Assembly (NCBI GenBank): GCA_020024515.1
Contig: JAHHTR010000028.1
Location: forward strand, 1-23,203
Direction of reading: 5' to 3'
DNA length: 23,203 bases
DNA from: Angelakisella sp.
GTDB lineage: Bacteria; Bacillota; Clostridia; Oscillospirales; Ruminococcaceae
Of this stretch, positions 7,946-16,070 are shown piece by piece (the stretch's first letter is position 1; every line of letters begins with the position of its first letter). Below the pieces are notes generated by a model. It saw nothing but the letters and a program-made list of their open reading frames with translations, was not told where the DNA came from and ran no database searches. Both the position numbers and the translations under genes were made by a program.

Positions 7946-9118
7946 CTATATAGTGTTATAGTATATTTCATTAGATTTTACACAAAAATATTTATTTCCG
8001 TCTAAAAGAATTTTAGTAACATTTCCATAATCTCTCTTATTCATCTCCGAAAGAAATGGATTCGATAAAAATGTAGATGTGTCTGTTAAGAATAACAGTT
8101 TATCACCATCTTTTACTATTTCGTTTACTTTTTCGTTAAGTGTCTTTTGACCGGAAATTTTTAACAATTTGTCATAAGCAAATATTGTAGTGCTTGGATT
8201 TTTATATTTGTTATATGAAGCTATATAAACTCCGCCATTCTTATCATTTAAATATGTATTCATATTCTTAGGCACTTTTGTAACAAATTTACTTTCGCCA
8301 TATTTATCATAAATTCTGATATTTTTATCTGTTATTATCTGTACCGTATTTTCGATTGTCCAACACACAGATAATACAAGCTCTTTTTCTAAATCAATAT
8401 AAACAGGATCAACATTTTTTCTTATATTGTGCAAAGTGACATCTGATGACATATAACCGTCATCGGTATTTATATTTACAACCGAAAGCATATCTCCATT
8501 TTTATTAAAGCTCACATCTGTAACATATCCCAATGAAGATTTCCAAGTGTATATATCATTATTGCTGTTATCATAAACCGTAACCTGTGCAAGACTACCC
8601 ATAGGTAGTTCTGCAATGGCATAGTATCCGTTAGCGGTTATGTCACAATCATATATTTTGTGCTGCCTTGTTTCTTCATATACTTTTCCTATGTTGTTGG
8701 TAATCTTAAACTCATAAGCACCAAAATCATAAGTCAACAAATTATATCCCGCTGTTTTAATTATGGGTGTTACGTAGTGATTGACATCAGTATATAGTTT
8801 TGCACCGTTTTTATTATACATATATGTAGCGGTTTTTGTCACAACTGCAACATCGTTTTTTACCGAAATAAGCTTACTTACATTACTGTCCTCCAACATA
8901 ATAGGAAATCCCTTGCCTGTAGCCATTGATGCCGTATTGCAACGAATTTTCCCCAAAAGATCATAGTTTAAAGCTATAAACCATATAAAAATACTGGCAA
9001 CAATTATAATCGCCAGTATCGTATATATTGTTGTTCGTTTTAACCTATATATAATATTCTTTTTTAATCTTTCTTTTTTAAAATCTGCTATTTTAGATAA
9101 CTGTTTTTTTTCCATCAA
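7946..9118 (-). CDS. DUF5711-like membrane-anchored beta-propeller protein
   Basis: This is a 390-residue protein with a basic cytoplasmic N-terminus, one membrane anchor (about residues 29-50) and a long extracytoplasmic part rich in short beta strands and aromatic residues, consistent with a beta-propeller. Overall length and layout, and its place next to a CvpA-family gene, match the DUF5711 proteins of Clostridia, which have no known function. The frame can start at TTG 9118 (nine bases after AAGGGG) or at the adjacent ATG 9115; I keep the TTG because of its spacing. It lies 33 bases after the U32 gene, so cotranscription is likely. The family name is inferred from layout and context, not from a search. 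Confidence 0.65.
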   Translation of the reverse strand: MMEKKQLSKIADFKKERLKKNIIYRLKRTTIYTILAIIIVASIFIWFIALNYDLLGKIRCNTASMATGKGFPIMLEDSNVSKLISVKNDVAVVTKTATYMYNKNGAKLYTDVNHYVTPIIKTAGYNLLTYDFGAYEFKITNNIGKVYEETRQHKIYDCDITANGYYAIAELPMGSLAQVTVYDNSNNDIYTWKSSLGYVTDVSFNKNGDMLSVVNINTDDGYMSSDVTLHNIRKNVDPVYIDLEKELVLSVCWTIENTVQIITDKNIRIYDKYGESKFVTKVPKNMNTYLNDKNGGVYIASYNKYKNPSTTIFAYDKLLKISGQKTLNEKVNEIVKDGDKLLFLTDTSTFLSNPFLSEMNKRDYGNVTKILLDGNKYFCVKSNEIYYNTI

Positions 9119-9151
9119 TAGATATTTCCCCTTTTGTAATAAATACTGACA

Positions 9152-11203
9152 TTACGTTAATTCTCTAAAATAAAGCCCACCTGTTTTTTTGTCACTATAT
9201 GGTTTATTTTTAATCCACAAATTAATTACACTATTGCATTGATTTGCTGTCTCTTTTGTAAAATACAAAACAGCAAAACTTAAATCTTGTAAACTTTTTT
9301 GCTTATCACCCAAATATAGAGGAATTGTATTAAATAGCTGTGTATACTGCTTTTCTCTACATAATAATGTAAATTTACTATCCATTCTGTCTGTTATTAT
9401 TGAACTTCCTTTACAAGAACCACAGCCACCGTCTTGCTTATTAGGACAGTTACGGAATGTCATCATCGGTAAATAACCATAAGCTATAACACCATATGGC
9501 ATAAAATCACCCATTTGTCTTATGTTTTTCAAGGAATTTTCAAAAGATACAACCGTCTCTTTTAAACCCAATTTTTGAAATTCCTGTAAAGCTATGCTAT
9601 TTAGTATATTTAATGAATAATCACCAATACAATCAAAATCCATAGATTTTGCCAATGACAAAGAACCTATACTGCCAACTGTTACGGTTATAATTCCTCT
9701 ATTTTTCAGTATCATCAGTTGTTCTTTAACTCTGTTTGTGTTGGACTTAAATATCATCATCGGAAGTTCTGCAACATACTTATCAATATTATCGTTTATT
9801 GAATTAATATTACTGACAAGTTCACTTAGCGGAACAATAATTTTTTCGCTGTAATTTTTCATTATATCTGTAATTTGTGAAAATTTTTCCACACGTGAAT
9901 ATATCACAGGTAAACGAAGCAATAATAATTTATGGAAATTGATAAGTTCCGAAGACGGTTCTGTAAATTTATGAGGTTTAACTATACTGCGAAGTACAAG
10001 TATTTTTTCAAGTGCCTCCTTACGCATTTTGTTTATTTGTGATATAGGTAAAACTACACCGTTATCAATATCGCAAGAAAAATCTTTTAGATAAAACGGT
10101 GTTGAACCTGTTTTCATTAGACTACGTTCTACAAGTTCCATAGTTGTCGGTGCGTTGATGGCTGTTTGTGGAACTTCTCCCATAACCGTAACAGTATTTT
10201 TACCGTCATTAACCGTTAAAATCGCACTTTCATCTTTCTTAATACACATATTCATATTAATAGGTACAAGTGGTGTTTCGTCTTTGTAGATAATACCCAA
10301 TTGTTTAAATACGGAATTTGCAACCATAACATCTTCTTTTGTACGATATCCGAACATTGTTCTGTCTCTTTTGTTTACAAAATATCCATCGGTAAAACCA
10401 CTGCGAGAAAAAACAGCTTGCAAAGTATCAATATCAGGCTCTTGATTATTTAAAGCTTTTACACAAGATGTTACGGCCGCCGCCACATATTCCGGTCTTT
10501 TCATTCTGCCTTCGATCTTTAATGAAACAACACCTGTTCTTACAAGCTGTTTCATCTTTGTAATAAGTGACATATCTTTCAGCGACAGTGCATACTCCCC
10601 TGCTCTTGATTTAAAGTTTAGTCGGCAAGGTTGGGCACACAGTCCCCTATTCCCGCTTCGTTCACCAAACAGTGCCGACATATAACAGTTTCCTGAAACT
10701 GACATACAGTGAGCTCCGTGCACAAAAATTTCAACTTCCATATCTGTTTTCTCAACAATTTCGGTTATCTCATCTTCTGAAAGTTCACGAGCAAGAACAA
10801 CTCTTGTAAACCCATATTGTTTTAGTAACATTGCTCCCGCAACATTATGAGTTGAAAGCTGGGTTGAAGCATGTATGGCAAGTGTAGGTACACACTGTTT
10901 TACAAGTGCGGCTACTCCCAAATCTTGCACAATTACTGCATCAACTCCACAAGCTGCAACCATTTTTATTTCTTCTATTACTTTTTCTATTTCTTCATCT
11001 TTTAATAATGTATTTAATGCGACATGCACAGCAACATTTCTTGCATGGCAGTAACTTACTGCTTCCATTAATTCTTCACTATCAAAATTTGTTGCATTTC
11101 TGCGAGCATTAAAACCTTTTGTTCCCAGATAAACTGCATTTGCACCACTGCGAACAGCGGCTATTAATTGTTCTTTTCCACCTGCCGGTGCAAGTATTTC
11201 CAT
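9152..11203 (-). CDS. U32 family protein, RlhA/YhbU-like (23S rRNA hydroxylation candidate)
   Basis: The 683-residue protein begins with EILAPAG, the hallmark of the peptidase U32 family, and has a TIM-barrel-like N-terminal half. Four clustered cysteines (166, 173, 189, 193) match the conserved Cys set thought to hold a metal or Fe-S centre. A later part corresponds to the DUF3656 collagenase-like region, and a second Cys cluster (NCPNKQDGGCGSCKG) lies in the last quarter. Full-length members with this layout include E. coli RlhA, which hydroxylates C2501 of 23S rRNA using prephenate as oxygen-related cofactor source. Most Firmicute homologues are simply labelled U32 peptidases, although protease activity is poorly supported. 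ATG 11203 lies five bases after the zapA stop, with GGTGA as ribosome binding site. The exact target RNA is unproven. Confidence 0.88.
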   Translation of the reverse strand: MEILAPAGGKEQLIAAVRSGANAVYLGTKGFNARRNATNFDSEELMEAVSYCHARNVAVHVALNTLLKDEEIEKVIEEIKMVAACGVDAVIVQDLGVAALVKQCVPTLAIHASTQLSTHNVAGAMLLKQYGFTRVVLARELSEDEITEIVEKTDMEVEIFVHGAHCMSVSGNCYMSALFGERSGNRGLCAQPCRLNFKSRAGEYALSLKDMSLITKMKQLVRTGVVSLKIEGRMKRPEYVAAAVTSCVKALNNQEPDIDTLQAVFSRSGFTDGYFVNKRDRTMFGYRTKEDVMVANSVFKQLGIIYKDETPLVPINMNMCIKKDESAILTVNDGKNTVTVMGEVPQTAINAPTTMELVERSLMKTGSTPFYLKDFSCDIDNGVVLPISQINKMRKEALEKILVLRSIVKPHKFTEPSSELINFHKLLLLRLPVIYSRVEKFSQITDIMKNYSEKIIVPLSELVSNINSINDNIDKYVAELPMMIFKSNTNRVKEQLMILKNRGIITVTVGSIGSLSLAKSMDFDCIGDYSLNILNSIALQEFQKLGLKETVVSFENSLKNIRQMGDFMPYGVIAYGYLPMMTFRNCPNKQDGGCGSCKGSSIITDRMDSKFTLLCREKQYTQLFNTIPLYLGDKQKSLQDLSFAVLYFTKETANQCNSVINLWIKNKPYSDKKTGGLYFRELT

Positions 11204-11208
11204 TTAGT

Positions 11209-12417
11209 TCACCATTTTATCTTAATATTTTTTTGTTTAATCAAAGGTATTTTTTTCTTTATTCTCTCTACCTCTTGTCTTAATTGTTCTGTTTCATTAT
11301 TTGTTTGACTGATAGTTGATGAAAAATCAGACATTCTTCTCTTTATTTCTATATCACTGCCAAAACTATTTGTAGAATCAAAATCTCTGAAATCGGCACG
11401 TTTTGTTTCTTGTGCATCAATTAGTTCTTTTGCTTCATCAAAAGAATTTTTATCTAAGCTGTTATATTTTGAATATTCATTGCAATTATTGATACAATTT
11501 TCTTGCATTCCGTCTTCATAATAATTTTCGTTTGTTTGATTATTATCAGCATAACTATCCATATTAAGTGTGTTATCATCATCACGAAGTATATCATTCT
11601 TTAAATTTGCCTGTTCTTCCATTAGTGTTTGTGCGTAATCATCTTCAACATTAACATATACATTTGAATCATTTTGAATTTCCGCATCAGATACCAAAGA
11701 ATTTATCTCATTTATTTTTTCTCTGTTCTCCTGAATAACTTTATCTATTGCGGCATCCATATCATCATTATTTATTATATAATCAAGCATTTCGGAAAAA
11801 TTGTCATTTTCTGTAATATGTTCATCAGAAATAGTATTAGTATCATTTTCTGATACATTCCCATTTTTATCACTGCTATCCAAATCCAAAGATTGTGTTA
11901 ATTCCAGTTCAAATGAATCTGTTTGTTTAATATTGTCAATATTTTCTGTATTTTCTATTGCACTTGTTTCATTTGCACTTGTTTCATTGCAATCATTATC
12001 CAACTTAATTTTACTTTCTTCTGTTACAGCGCTCTCATCCGCCAATAAATTACTGTTTCCTTCAAGACTTTGATTCATAGCATTAATTTGTTTTGCTGCC
12101 TCATTCAGTAAATCTTGAAGCTTGTCATTTAAATCTCTTAATTCTGTATTCAATACATTTTGTTCTTCTTGTTGTCCTTTTAGTTTATCGTTTTCTTCTA
12201 TAAGTTCATCAATCTTTTTCTCATAGGCATTTTTTGTATCTAACAAATTAAGTGATATTAAGACTAATGCATCTTGGTATGCTATATCAATTCTTTTTCC
12301 GCACAAAGATAGAATTTGATCATTTAATTGCTGTTCAATATTATGAATATGCTCGGGTGAACTCTCTGTCACCAATCTATATTCATTACCCATTATGCTA
12401 ATTGTTATTCTATTCAA
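11209..12417 (-). CDS. zapA: Cell division protein ZapA with a long acidic C-terminal extension
   Basis: Residues 1 to about 95 form a typical ZapA domain (NRITISIMGNEYRL at the start, then SLNLLDTKNAYEKK), followed by a coiled coil to about residue 118. ZapA binds FtsZ and bundles its filaments in the division ring. Usual ZapA proteins have about 85-110 residues; this one has 402. Residues about 120-345 are very rich in Asp, Glu, Asn and Ser and look disordered, and the last 40 residues form a short helix followed by a basic tail ending KIKW. The start is TTG 12417, chosen because it gives the exact ZapA N-terminus; AAGGAG lies 12 bases upstream. A sigma-A-like promoter precedes it. The U32 gene follows after five bases. 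Confidence 0.88.
   Translation of the reverse strand: MNRITISIMGNEYRLVTESSPEHIHNIEQQLNDQILSLCGKRIDIAYQDALVLISLNLLDTKNAYEKKIDELIEENDKLKGQQEEQNVLNTELRDLNDKLQDLLNEAAKQINAMNQSLEGNSNLLADESAVTEESKIKLDNDCNETSANETSAIENTENIDNIKQTDSFELELTQSLDLDSSDKNGNVSENDTNTISDEHITENDNFSEMLDYIINNDDMDAAIDKVIQENREKINEINSLVSDAEIQNDSNVYVNVEDDYAQTLMEEQANLKNDILRDDDNTLNMDSYADNNQTNENYYEDGMQENCINNCNEYSKYNSLDKNSFDEAKELIDAQETKRADFRDFDSTNSFGSDIEIKRRMSDFSSTISQTNNETEQLRQEVERIKKKIPLIKQKNIKIKW
11959..11988 (-). repeat. 15-bp tandem duplication inside zapA
   Basis: The plus-strand unit TGCACTTGTTTCATT occurs twice in perfect tandem. In the protein it doubles the five residues NETSA within the acidic disordered region. It looks like a replication-slippage product and keeps the frame. 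Confidence 0.8.
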
Positions 12418-12489
12418 TTTTTATGCACACTCCTTAATTTTATTTAAGTCTGTAAAAATTAATAATAATCACATTTATTTTTGATAAAT

Positions 12490-12518
12490 ATTATACTTAC
12501 ACCCATTTATAATATCAG
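12490..12518 (-). promoter_or_regulatory. Sigma-A-like promoter for zapA
   Basis: On the minus strand CTGATA (12518-12513, four of six matches to TTGACA) is followed after 17 bases by a perfect TATAAT (12495-12490). The predicted start near 12483 leaves a leader of about 65 bases before the zapA TTG. Confidence 0.6.
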
Positions 12519-12558
12519 ATTTGCAAATAATATGCAATATTATAATAAAATATTTATT

Positions 12559-12572
12559 AATGATAATCATTA
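12559..12572. promoter_or_regulatory. Perfect 14-bp palindrome resembling a Fur-box core
   Basis: AATGATAATCATTA is fully self-complementary and identical to the central 14 bases of the 19-bp Fur consensus; only one of the five outer positions also matches. It lies about 40 bases upstream of the zapA -35 and about 100 bases upstream of the EF-G2 -35, so it overlaps neither promoter. AT-rich background makes chance palindromes more likely here, so binding by a Fur-type regulator is only a suggestion. Confidence 0.35.
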
Positions 12573-12673
12573 CATTATTATTAAATTGTAAGTCAATTCA
12601 AAATTTAAAAAATATACACAAAAATTTGCTCCATTATTTGTAATAAAAATCTTTCTTTTTTTACAAAAAGCTA

Positions 12674-12702
12674 TTGCAAATTGCACAAAGAATATGTATA
12701 AT
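12674..12702 (+). promoter_or_regulatory. Sigma-A-like promoter for the EF-G2 gene
   Basis: TTGCAA (12674-12679, four of six) is followed after exactly 17 bases by a perfect TATAAT (12697-12702). The start of transcription would be near 12709, giving a leader of about 100 bases before ATG 12812. Confidence 0.65.
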
Positions 12703-12811
12703 ATATTCAATGCATAACATAATACATAGTTTTATATAAAAATATTGAAAAAATATATTCACAATAACAAAAATGCATTGGCATACTTGACAAACGAAAG
12801 GGGCTATATTT

Positions 12812-14887
12812 ATGAAAGTATATTCATCAGACAAAATAAGAAATGTCGCTGTAGCAGGCCACAGCGGATCAGGTAAAACATCTCTTACAGAGGCTATGCT
12901 ATATAGAGCAGAAACTTCTGAACGCTTGGGACGTGTTGTTGACGGTAACACAATTTGCGATTTTGACCCTGAAGAAATCAAACGTAAAGTCAGCGTCTCA
13001 TCTGCTGTGGCTCCTATGGAATGGAAAGATACAAAAATTAATCTTATTGACTGTCCCGGACTGTTTGATTTTGAGGTAGGCTCATTGGAAGGTATACGTG
13101 CTGCGGGTACGGTTTTAATTGTAGTTTCAGGCAAATCGGGTGTAAATGTAGGTACTGAAAAAGCATATAAAATCGCTCAAAAACTCGGTAAAAACGTTAT
13201 GTTCTACATAAACAAAATGGATAGAGAAAATTCAGACTTTAACAAAGTTTTGTCACAAATGAAAGAGACATTCGGCAATCGCATTTGTCCTGTTGTTGTT
13301 CCATATATCGAAAATCACAAAGTTGTTTGTTATGTAAATCTTATCACAGATGAAATTTTTGCTTACGACACATCAGGTCAAAGAAAAGAAAGAGCTTTGC
13401 CTGAGGCTGCCGCAAGCTATATAGAAGAAATGAAAAACAGTCTGTCTGAGGCTATTGCCGAAACAGATGACGCATTAATGGATAAATTTTTTGCAGGCGA
13501 AAAGTTTACGGAAGAAGAAATTTATCATGGATTATATAGAGGTATAAATGAACACACAATCGATCCTGTATATTGTGGTTCAGCGGTTACTACCGAAGCT
13601 ATTCACCCACTGCTTAATGCTATGCTTGAAATTGTTCCGTCAGCGGCAGAGCTTGCAAGTGAAACTGCATATCAAGACGATAAAGAAGTTATCATTAACT
13701 GTGATGAAAATGATCCAACCGTTGCATTTGTATTCAAAACAGTTGCAGACCCATTTGTTGGTAAACTTTCCTTTGTAAAAGTTATTGCCGGTAAACTGAC
13801 AGGTAATTCACAAGTAATCAATTCCAGAACAAAAGAGCCTGAAAAACTTGGCAAATTGCTATTTATAAAAGGTAAAAAACAAGAAGAAATTGATGAAATA
13901 GTTGCAGGTGACATTGGTGCGGTAACGAAATTGCCTAATGCCAAAACAGGTGATACGCTTTGTGATCCTAAACGTATTGTTGAGTGTAAACGTGTTGAAT
14001 TTCCTGCTCCCTGCCTAACAATGGCAGTTGAAATTAAAGATAAAAATGATGAAGGAAAAATTGCTTCAGCAATACAAAGATTGATGGATGAAGATCCCGC
14101 ACTTTCGTTTGAAAATAATGTTGAAACTAAACAGTTCTTGATCTCAGGACTAGGTGAACAACATCTTGATGTTATTATATCTAAATTGCAAAATAAATTT
14201 GGGATAACAGTAACACTGAAAAAACCACGTGTTGCATACCGTGAAACTATACGCAAAAAAGTAAAAGTACAAGGTAAACACAAGAAACAATCCGGTGGGC
14301 ATGGTCAATATGGTGACGTTTGGATAGAATTTGAGCCTTGTGACAGCGATGGACTTGTATTTGAAGAAAATGTATTTGGCGGTGCTGTGCCTAAGAACTT
14401 CTTCCCTGCTGTTGAAAAAGGACTTCAAGAGGCAATAAAGTGCGGTGTTGTTGCCGGATACCCGGTAGTCGGACTAAAAGCAACACTTGTTGACGGTTCG
14501 TATCACCCTGTTGACTCCTCTGAAATGGCATTTAAGACAGCCGCTTCTATCGCATATAAGACAGGTTTACCTGACGCATCACCAATTATTCTTGAACCAA
14601 TAGGAAAACTTACCGTGTATGCTCCGGATAATAATACAGGTGATATTTTAGGTGAACTTAATAAACGTCGTGGCAGAGTTTTGGGAATGAATCCTACTGA
14701 TGACGCTATGCAAGAAATTATGGCAGAAGTTCCTATCTCCGAAATGTTTGATTTTACAACTTTCTTACGTTCAGCTACTCAGGGCAGAGGTTCATTTACA
14801 CTTGAATTTGAACGTTACGAGCCACTTCCACAAAACTTAGTAGACAGTGTTATCGAAGATGCAAAAACATTGAGAAAAGAAGAATGA
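12812..14887 (+). CDS. Elongation factor G paralogue, EF-G2 type
   Basis: The 691-residue protein covers all five EF-G domains. The P-loop is GHSGSGKT (16-23) rather than GHIDAGKT; G3 is DCPGL (80-84), so the catalytic His of PGH is replaced by Leu; switch I has RKVSV (58-62) where EF-G has RGITI; G4 is NKMD (134-137). Domain IV retains the SGGHGQYGDV and GSYHPVDSSEMAF segments that reach the decoding centre. The same switch differences occur in Thermus EF-G-2, so this belongs to that paralogue group, not to canonical FusA or the TetM/TetO protection proteins, which keep the His. Its cellular role is unsettled; a specialised translocase or ribosome-associated GTPase is likely. ATG 12812 has AAAGGGG eight bases upstream. 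It is monocistronic, with its own promoter and terminator. Whether a normal fusA exists elsewhere cannot be seen here. Confidence 0.9.
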   Translation: MKVYSSDKIRNVAVAGHSGSGKTSLTEAMLYRAETSERLGRVVDGNTICDFDPEEIKRKVSVSSAVAPMEWKDTKINLIDCPGLFDFEVGSLEGIRAAGTVLIVVSGKSGVNVGTEKAYKIAQKLGKNVMFYINKMDRENSDFNKVLSQMKETFGNRICPVVVPYIENHKVVCYVNLITDEIFAYDTSGQRKERALPEAAASYIEEMKNSLSEAIAETDDALMDKFFAGEKFTEEEIYHGLYRGINEHTIDPVYCGSAVTTEAIHPLLNAMLEIVPSAAELASETAYQDDKEVIINCDENDPTVAFVFKTVADPFVGKLSFVKVIAGKLTGNSQVINSRTKEPEKLGKLLFIKGKKQEEIDEIVAGDIGAVTKLPNAKTGDTLCDPKRIVECKRVEFPAPCLTMAVEIKDKNDEGKIASAIQRLMDEDPALSFENNVETKQFLISGLGEQHLDVIISKLQNKFGITVTLKKPRVAYRETIRKKVKVQGKHKKQSGGHGQYGDVWIEFEPCDSDGLVFEENVFGGAVPKNFFPAVEKGLQEAIKCGVVAGYPVVGLKATLVDGSYHPVDSSEMAFKTAASIAYKTGLPDASPIILEPIGKLTVYAPDNNTGDILGELNKRRGRVLGMNPTDDAMQEIMAEVPISEMFDFTTFLRSATQGRGSFTLEFERYEPLPQNLVDSVIEDAKTLRKEE

Positions 14888-14914
14888 TAATTCCCCTAAA
14901 TTGAATAGGAATAT

Positions 14915-14955
14915 AGTAAGAGCCACAGAGATAAATTTATCTGTGTGCTCTTACT
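14915..14955 (+). terminator. Terminator hairpin after the EF-G2 gene
   Basis: Long arms (AGTAAGAGC ... GCTCTTACT, extended inward with a small asymmetry to AGATAAA/TTTATCT) form a stable stem 28 bases after the stop codon. The following tail TTATTGTTTATC is only moderately T-rich. Confidence 0.6.
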
Positions 14956-14966
14956 TATTGTTTATC

Positions 14967-15003
14967 AAAAAACTACCCTGTAATTTATTATACAAGGTAG
15001 TTT
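14967..15003 (-). terminator. Rho-independent terminator after hypB
   Basis: AAACTACCCTGTA and TACAAGGTAGTTT form a 13-bp stem with one mismatch and an 8-base loop. On the minus strand it is followed by six T residues, so it serves hypB, whose stop is at 15028. Confidence 0.75.
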
Positions 15004-15027
15004 ATGCTAATAACTATATATGTTATT

Positions 15028-15696
15028 TTATTTTTTCCATTCTGCAACTTCTTCTCTTAGCCAATCAGCAAATACATCTATTCCCTCACCTGTTCTTGAT
15101 GAAATAGGTATTATTTTTATATCAGGATTTAGCTTTTTAACTCTCTCTGTACATTTTTCAATGCTGAAATCAAAATAAGGCAACACATCTATTTTATTTA
15201 TCAACAATACATCACAAATTGAAAACATTAGTGGGTATTTAAGTGGTTTATCGTCACCCTCTGGAACACTCAAAATCATTGCGTTCTTTACGGCACCTGT
15301 ATCAAACTCCGCAGGGCAAACAAGATTACCTACATTCTCCAAAACAGCAAGATCTATTTCTTCCGTACCCAGTCCTTCAATGCCTTGTTTTGTCATATCA
15401 GCATCAAGATGACACATTCCGCCTGTATGTAATTGTATAACTTTTGCACCTGTTTCCGATATAGTTTTCGCATCAACATCAGAATCAATATCAGCTTCCA
15501 TTATACCTATCTTCATCTCATCTTTTAATTGTTCAATAACACGTGTAAGTGTTGTTGTCTTGCCAGAACCCGGTGAACTCATTAGATTTAATAAAAATGT
15601 TTTTTGTTCTTTTAGCTCATTTCTTAATAAATCTGCTTGTCTGTCATTATTTTCAAACACACTTTGTTTAATTTCCAAAATTCTGAATTCTTCCAT
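15028..15696 (-). CDS. hypB: Hydrogenase nickel incorporation GTPase HypB
   Basis: HypB is a SIMIBI-class GTPase that, with HypA and often SlyD, loads Ni into [NiFe]-hydrogenase. The 222-residue protein has the P-loop SPGSGKT (41-47), the metal-site residues Cys95-His96 in TGGMCHLD and Cys127 in GNLVCPAE, then FDTG and the NKID guanine-specificity motif. The His-rich N-terminal nickel store of some HypB proteins is absent. The start ATG 15696 has AAGGAAGG five bases upstream. No hypA, other hyp genes, urease or hydrogenase genes lie nearby; the gene has its own terminator and faces away from the TRIC gene. It could serve a remote hydrogenase or another nickel enzyme. Confidence 0.95.
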   Translation of the reverse strand: MEEFRILEIKQSVFENNDRQADLLRNELKEQKTFLLNLMSSPGSGKTTTLTRVIEQLKDEMKIGIMEADIDSDVDAKTISETGAKVIQLHTGGMCHLDADMTKQGIEGLGTEEIDLAVLENVGNLVCPAEFDTGAVKNAMILSVPEGDDKPLKYPLMFSICDVLLINKIDVLPYFDFSIEKCTERVKKLNPDIKIIPISSRTGEGIDVFADWLREEVAEWKK

Positions 15697-16070
15697 ACTG
15701 CCTTCCTTTCATACTGTACGATTACTTAATGATATTGATTATTAATAATTTAACAATCAATATCAGTTTATCATAAAATTTTCTTATTTGCAAGATGTTT
15801 TATAATAAAATTAATGAAAATATCAATTAGATTTGTATATTATTATCTTAATATTTCTATAATGATATTATTTAAATTTAACTCTATTTATCATAATCTA
15901 ATCTTCTATAAAAAATATTAATAAAAACTATTGATTTTTTAAAATTTATGTGGTTAAATTAGTTTGCTTTTTAAATACAATTTTATTAGTATATGTATTT
16001 GATTGACATACACTGTTTTTGTCTTACTTACATATTCTATATTAGTATTTTTTTAAGGAGATTAATAGAA
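15697..16070. other. AT-rich divergent intergenic region hypB / TRIC gene
   Basis: There is no supported coding sequence in these 374 bases. A frame open from 15993 into the TRIC gene is an upstream extension without a ribosome binding site or family similarity. The hypB-proximal part holds a putative promoter and an inverted repeat. The TRIC-proximal part contains TTGACA at about 16003-16008, but no good -10 element at the proper distance. Confidence 0.6.
15731..15793 (-). promoter_or_regulatory. Putative hypB promoter with overlapping inverted repeat
   Basis: On the minus strand TTGCAA (15793-15788) precedes an extended -10-like TGATAAACT (TAAACT at 15770-15765) with an 18-base spacer. Immediately after it, at the predicted transcription start, lies a perfect inverted repeat: GATATTGATT (15731-15740) and AATCAATATC (15755-15764), spaced by 14 bases. 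The position suggests an operator or a leader hairpin. It does not match the enterobacterial NikR site. Confidence 0.4.

Larger units (their letters stand above)
12418..12811. other. Divergent intergenic region zapA / EF-G2
   Basis: No coding region is supported in these 394 bases. An apparent minus-strand frame that enters here from the EF-G gene is antisense shadow. The region is very AT-rich and holds a zapA promoter, a Fur-like palindrome and an EF-G2 promoter, listed separately. Confidence 0.7.

Noticed and set aside
12661..13134. 157-residue minus-strand frame across the EF-G2 promoter and 5' end
   Set aside because: It is antisense to the well-supported EF-G2 gene and its promoter, has no ribosome binding site and no recognisable domain.
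13672..14428. Minus-strand frames of 203 and 92 residues inside EF-G2
   Set aside because: Both are reverse-strand shadows of conserved EF-G coding sequence; the amino-acid composition is unlike a real protein.
12812..14887. Tetracycline ribosomal protection protein (TetM/TetO type)
   Set aside because: The P-loop and switch motifs match the EF-G2 group; Tet proteins keep the canonical switch motifs and a different N-terminus.
15697..15800. NikR operator upstream of hypB
   Set aside because: TCATAC occurs once (15709-15714), but no GTATGA partner lies at the required spacing, and the real inverted repeat has a different sequence.
15993..16070. 26-codon upstream extension of the TRIC gene
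   Set aside because: No ribosome binding site; AAGGAG before ATG 16071 gives the normal family N-terminus.
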